From CAZKUN01 sp964555935 (GTDB lineage Bacteria > Armatimonadota > Zipacnadia > Zipacnadales > VGFC01), in NCBI GenBank assembly GCA_964555935.1, contig CAZKUN010000057.1, forward strand, positions 1 through 41,904: a stretch of DNA of 41,904 nt, in the 5' to 3' direction. The translations under genes and the position numbers were made by a program. The notes beneath the pieces were generated by a model that was not told the origin of the DNA, did not search any database, and worked only from the letters and a program-made list of their open reading frames with translations. Shown here piece after piece: positions 40,465 to 41,904 of the stretch (the first letter of the stretch is position 1; each line of letters begins with the position of its first letter).

Positions 40465-41294
40465 TGCTCGGGGTCTCGTGTTTCGTCGCCATCGGCCTAG
40501 TGAGTCGGAAGCGCGCGCTCCTGGCTCTCTTGCCCGTCGGGCTTGCGTGCGCCACGAAGGAAACAGGCTTCACGCTGCTCGCATTGCTCCCCATCGTTGC
40601 GTGGTGGCGTCGCCGTCGCGGCGACGAGGGGATCGCCCCGCTGCGGTTGGCTGGCTACATGGCCTGCCTCGTCATCCCGCTTGCCATCTACCGGCTGATA
40701 GTCGTCGGCTATGGATACGGCATGGGCACCAACACGTATTGGTGGACTCGCGCCGTCCTGTACTGCGGCGGATGCCCAATCCAACAGATCTCGCTAGGCT
40801 ACTGGCATACGCTCAGTGTCGGCGCGTTGATCGTCGCCACGCTTTGGCTGGCTTGGAGACGCCCGCGACTCGCCCTCGTCAGCGCTCCCGTGGCGTTGGC
40901 CATCATCGTGTGTGCGCTGGCGGTCCAGCGTCAGATCGACATCGCCGTCGCCGGGGCCACGCTGTTTGTCGACGGCCGGTACATCTTCGCCGCGGTCTGG
41001 TGGTGCGTCATGGCGTGCGCCGCGTGGCGCTTCAGTCGGCATGAGATCATCCTCGGCCTGGCATTCCTCCTTCTGGGATCGGGGCCGACATTTCTCGCGA
41101 CCCAGACTCTCGAACATGGCCGCTGGCTCGGCGGCGTGGGTCATGCCATCTTGGGCTGGGCAGCGATTCGCGGCGTGTGGATTGCGGTGCCGATGATGTG
41201 GGCCGCGATGAAGAAGGACCTCCGGAACGACTCCGAGGAGGGGAACCGCGCGGAAACCGACAAACCTCCCGTTCCCGCGGAGACCGAAGCCTAA
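40464..41294 (+). CDS. GT-C-like membrane protein, C-terminal fragment (frameshifted copy 1)
   Basis: This is the continuation of the same protein in the other frame. It starts nominally at the ATG overlapping the previous stop (TGATG), but homology-like sequence begins before it (PLRDVLSHWKHQVDL from about 40416). It has about seven hydrophobic helices and the family-like segment LACATKETGFTLLALLP, comparable to the SKE-containing helix of TMTC/PMT proteins. The C-terminus is acidic and basic (KKDLRNDSEEGNRAETDK), cytosolic. I read both pieces as one gene of about 459 residues broken by a homopolymer error or a real slippage. Confidence 0.65.
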   Translation: MLGVSCFVAIGLVSRKRALLALLPVGLACATKETGFTLLALLPIVAWWRRRRGDEGIAPLRLAGYMACLVIPLAIYRLIVVGYGYGMGTNTYWWTRAVLYCGGCPIQQISLGYWHTLSVGALIVATLWLAWRRPRLALVSAPVALAIIVCALAVQRQIDIAVAGATLFVDGRYIFAAVWWCVMACAAWRFSRHEIILGLAFLLLGSGPTFLATQTLEHGRWLGGVGHAILGWAAIRGVWIAVPMMWAAMKKDLRNDSEEGNRAETDKPPVPAETEA

Positions 41295-41320
41295 GATGAC
41301 TGATATTGGCCCGGGACACC

Positions 41321-41395
41321 CGCGTCGACTTCACGAACGACATCCACGACCAGGCCCTGCAACTGGATCGAGAAGGGGACACTGAGCAGCGATGA
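41321..41395 (+). pseudogene. Decayed copy of the GH2 gene 3' end
   Basis: This stretch encodes RVDFTNDIHDQALQLDREGD, then TEQR and stop. It matches the C-terminus of the GH2 protein (RVHFTNDIYDQALHLDR and a later RGDVEDE) with about 13 codons missing between. It lies at the same position relative to the next membrane-protein copy as the real 3' end lies to copy 1, and its stop overlaps the next ATG. It is the footprint of a tandem duplication that included the GH2 tail. Confidence 0.85.
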
Positions 41396-41880
41396 GCGTC
41401 GCATGGCTGTGGAAAGCAGCGTCGGCGATGCCATGGCTGGCGCCGCTGGCGAAGGGGCGGCGTGCAGCCGTGTGGTCGCTTGCGATTCTGCTCGCGCTCG
41501 CCGTGGGCGTGGCCTACCAGTGGCCAGACCTGTCCGAGGGGCATCTGCCGGAGGCCGAGGGGTATTACCTCCGCGGCGACCCTGACACGGCACTGATCCT
41601 CAAAGGGGTCGGCGAGTCGCCCCGCCTTGTCGATACGCTCGACTGGTGGACGGGGATCTGGTGTGGCGTCGTGCCGTTCTGGCGGCCGATTCCCTCGCTG
41701 CTGTTCTGGGCCGAGGAGAAGGTCTTCGGCTACGATTTCCGCGGGTGGGCGATCGTCCACGTGCTGCTCGCGGGCGTGCTGGCGGCGGTCATGTTCTGGG
41801 CGCTTGAGCCGCTGCTGGGAATCGACGGCGCCGGCTCTGTCGTCTTCATTGCGGTCTGCGCCTGCGACCGCCAGTCGTGA
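41392..41880 (+). CDS. GT-C-like membrane protein, copy 2 (truncated or broken)
   Basis: This 162-residue frame is a clear paralog of the gene at 39916: MSVAWLWKAASAMPWLAPLA matches the start of copy 1, and RGDPDTALILKGVGESPR, DTLDWWTGIWCGVVPFWRPI and ALEPLLGIDGAGSVVFI continue in register. After VVFI the frame runs into a stop (AVCACDRQS), at almost the same place where copy 1 is frameshifted. The window ends 24 bases later, so I cannot tell an early stop from an assembly error. If intact, it would continue into the helices seen at 40464-41294. Confidence 0.7.
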   Translation: MSVAWLWKAASAMPWLAPLAKGRRAAVWSLAILLALAVGVAYQWPDLSEGHLPEAEGYYLRGDPDTALILKGVGESPRLVDTLDWWTGIWCGVVPFWRPIPSLLFWAEEKVFGYDFRGWAIVHVLLAGVLAAVMFWALEPLLGIDGAGSVVFIAVCACDRQS

Positions 41881-41904
41881 GCGTTCCTGGCGCGTGTCGG
41901 GACT

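Overview
The window is about 42 kb of GC-rich bacterial DNA with dense genes and clear Shine-Dalgarno sites. It contains one 100-base run of N, so it looks like a draft or metagenome-assembled scaffold. The heat-shock operon is of the HspR type and its DnaK lacks the N-terminal-quadrant insert usual in Proteobacteria. It is followed by large secreted carbohydrate-active proteins (a DUF4091-type hydrolase, a GH2 enzyme). Together these suggest an uncultivated Armatimonadota- or Chloroflexota-like lineage. That is an inference from gene style, not a proven placement. I saw no rRNA, tRNA, CRISPR array or insertion sequence, and no stretch over 300 bases without a gene.

Layout. (1) 78-1055, minus: a Tat-exported DUF362 protein. 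(2) 1316-10445, plus: a proteostasis island in the order dnaK, two hsp20 genes (the first cut by the N gap), dnaJ, hspR, a ClpC-type AAA+ unfoldase, terminator, then groES-groEL and a strong terminator. (3) 10528-12010: a rhomboid protease and a DUF1028 protein. (4) 12028-18739: the most unusual part. It holds a DUF2207-like membrane protein ending in an (HSAC)n Cys/His repeat tail, a TIM-barrel epimerase-like protein, a zinc-ribbon membrane protein, a radical SAM/SPASM enzyme with a fused PqqD-like recognition domain, a coiled-coil protein, and a fusion of type II secretion F-like and E-like fragments. (5) 18782-20699: a polyprenyl-phosphate sugar transferase and a YfcE-like phosphodiesterase. 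(6) 20696-29775, nearly all minus: a nucleotidyltransferase-like protein, a 'quinate 5-dehydrogenase'-like protein, a sugar ABC importer whose double ATPase is fused to a permease, and two tandem secreted bactofilin-like repeat proteins. A small DUF1232 gene lies in this block on the plus strand. (7) 29944-39950, plus: secreted glycan-active proteins and a nitroreductase. (8) 39916-41904: two tandem copies of a GT-C-like membrane protein. The first is split by a C9 homopolymer. The second is preceded by a decayed copy of the 3' end of the GH2 gene.

How the genes may work together. The chaperone island is a self-contained stress unit: HspR is the likely repressor, and the dnaK and groES upstream regions share a GGTTGAC motif. 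The glycan block and the ABC importer form a plausible polysaccharide breakdown and uptake locus. The best candidate for an undescribed system is region 4. There, a cytosolic RRE-radical SAM-SPASM maturase is encoded three genes after a membrane protein whose predicted cytosolic C-terminus is a regular HSAC repeat. This suggests post-translational modification of an anchored protein, similar to RiPP maturation.
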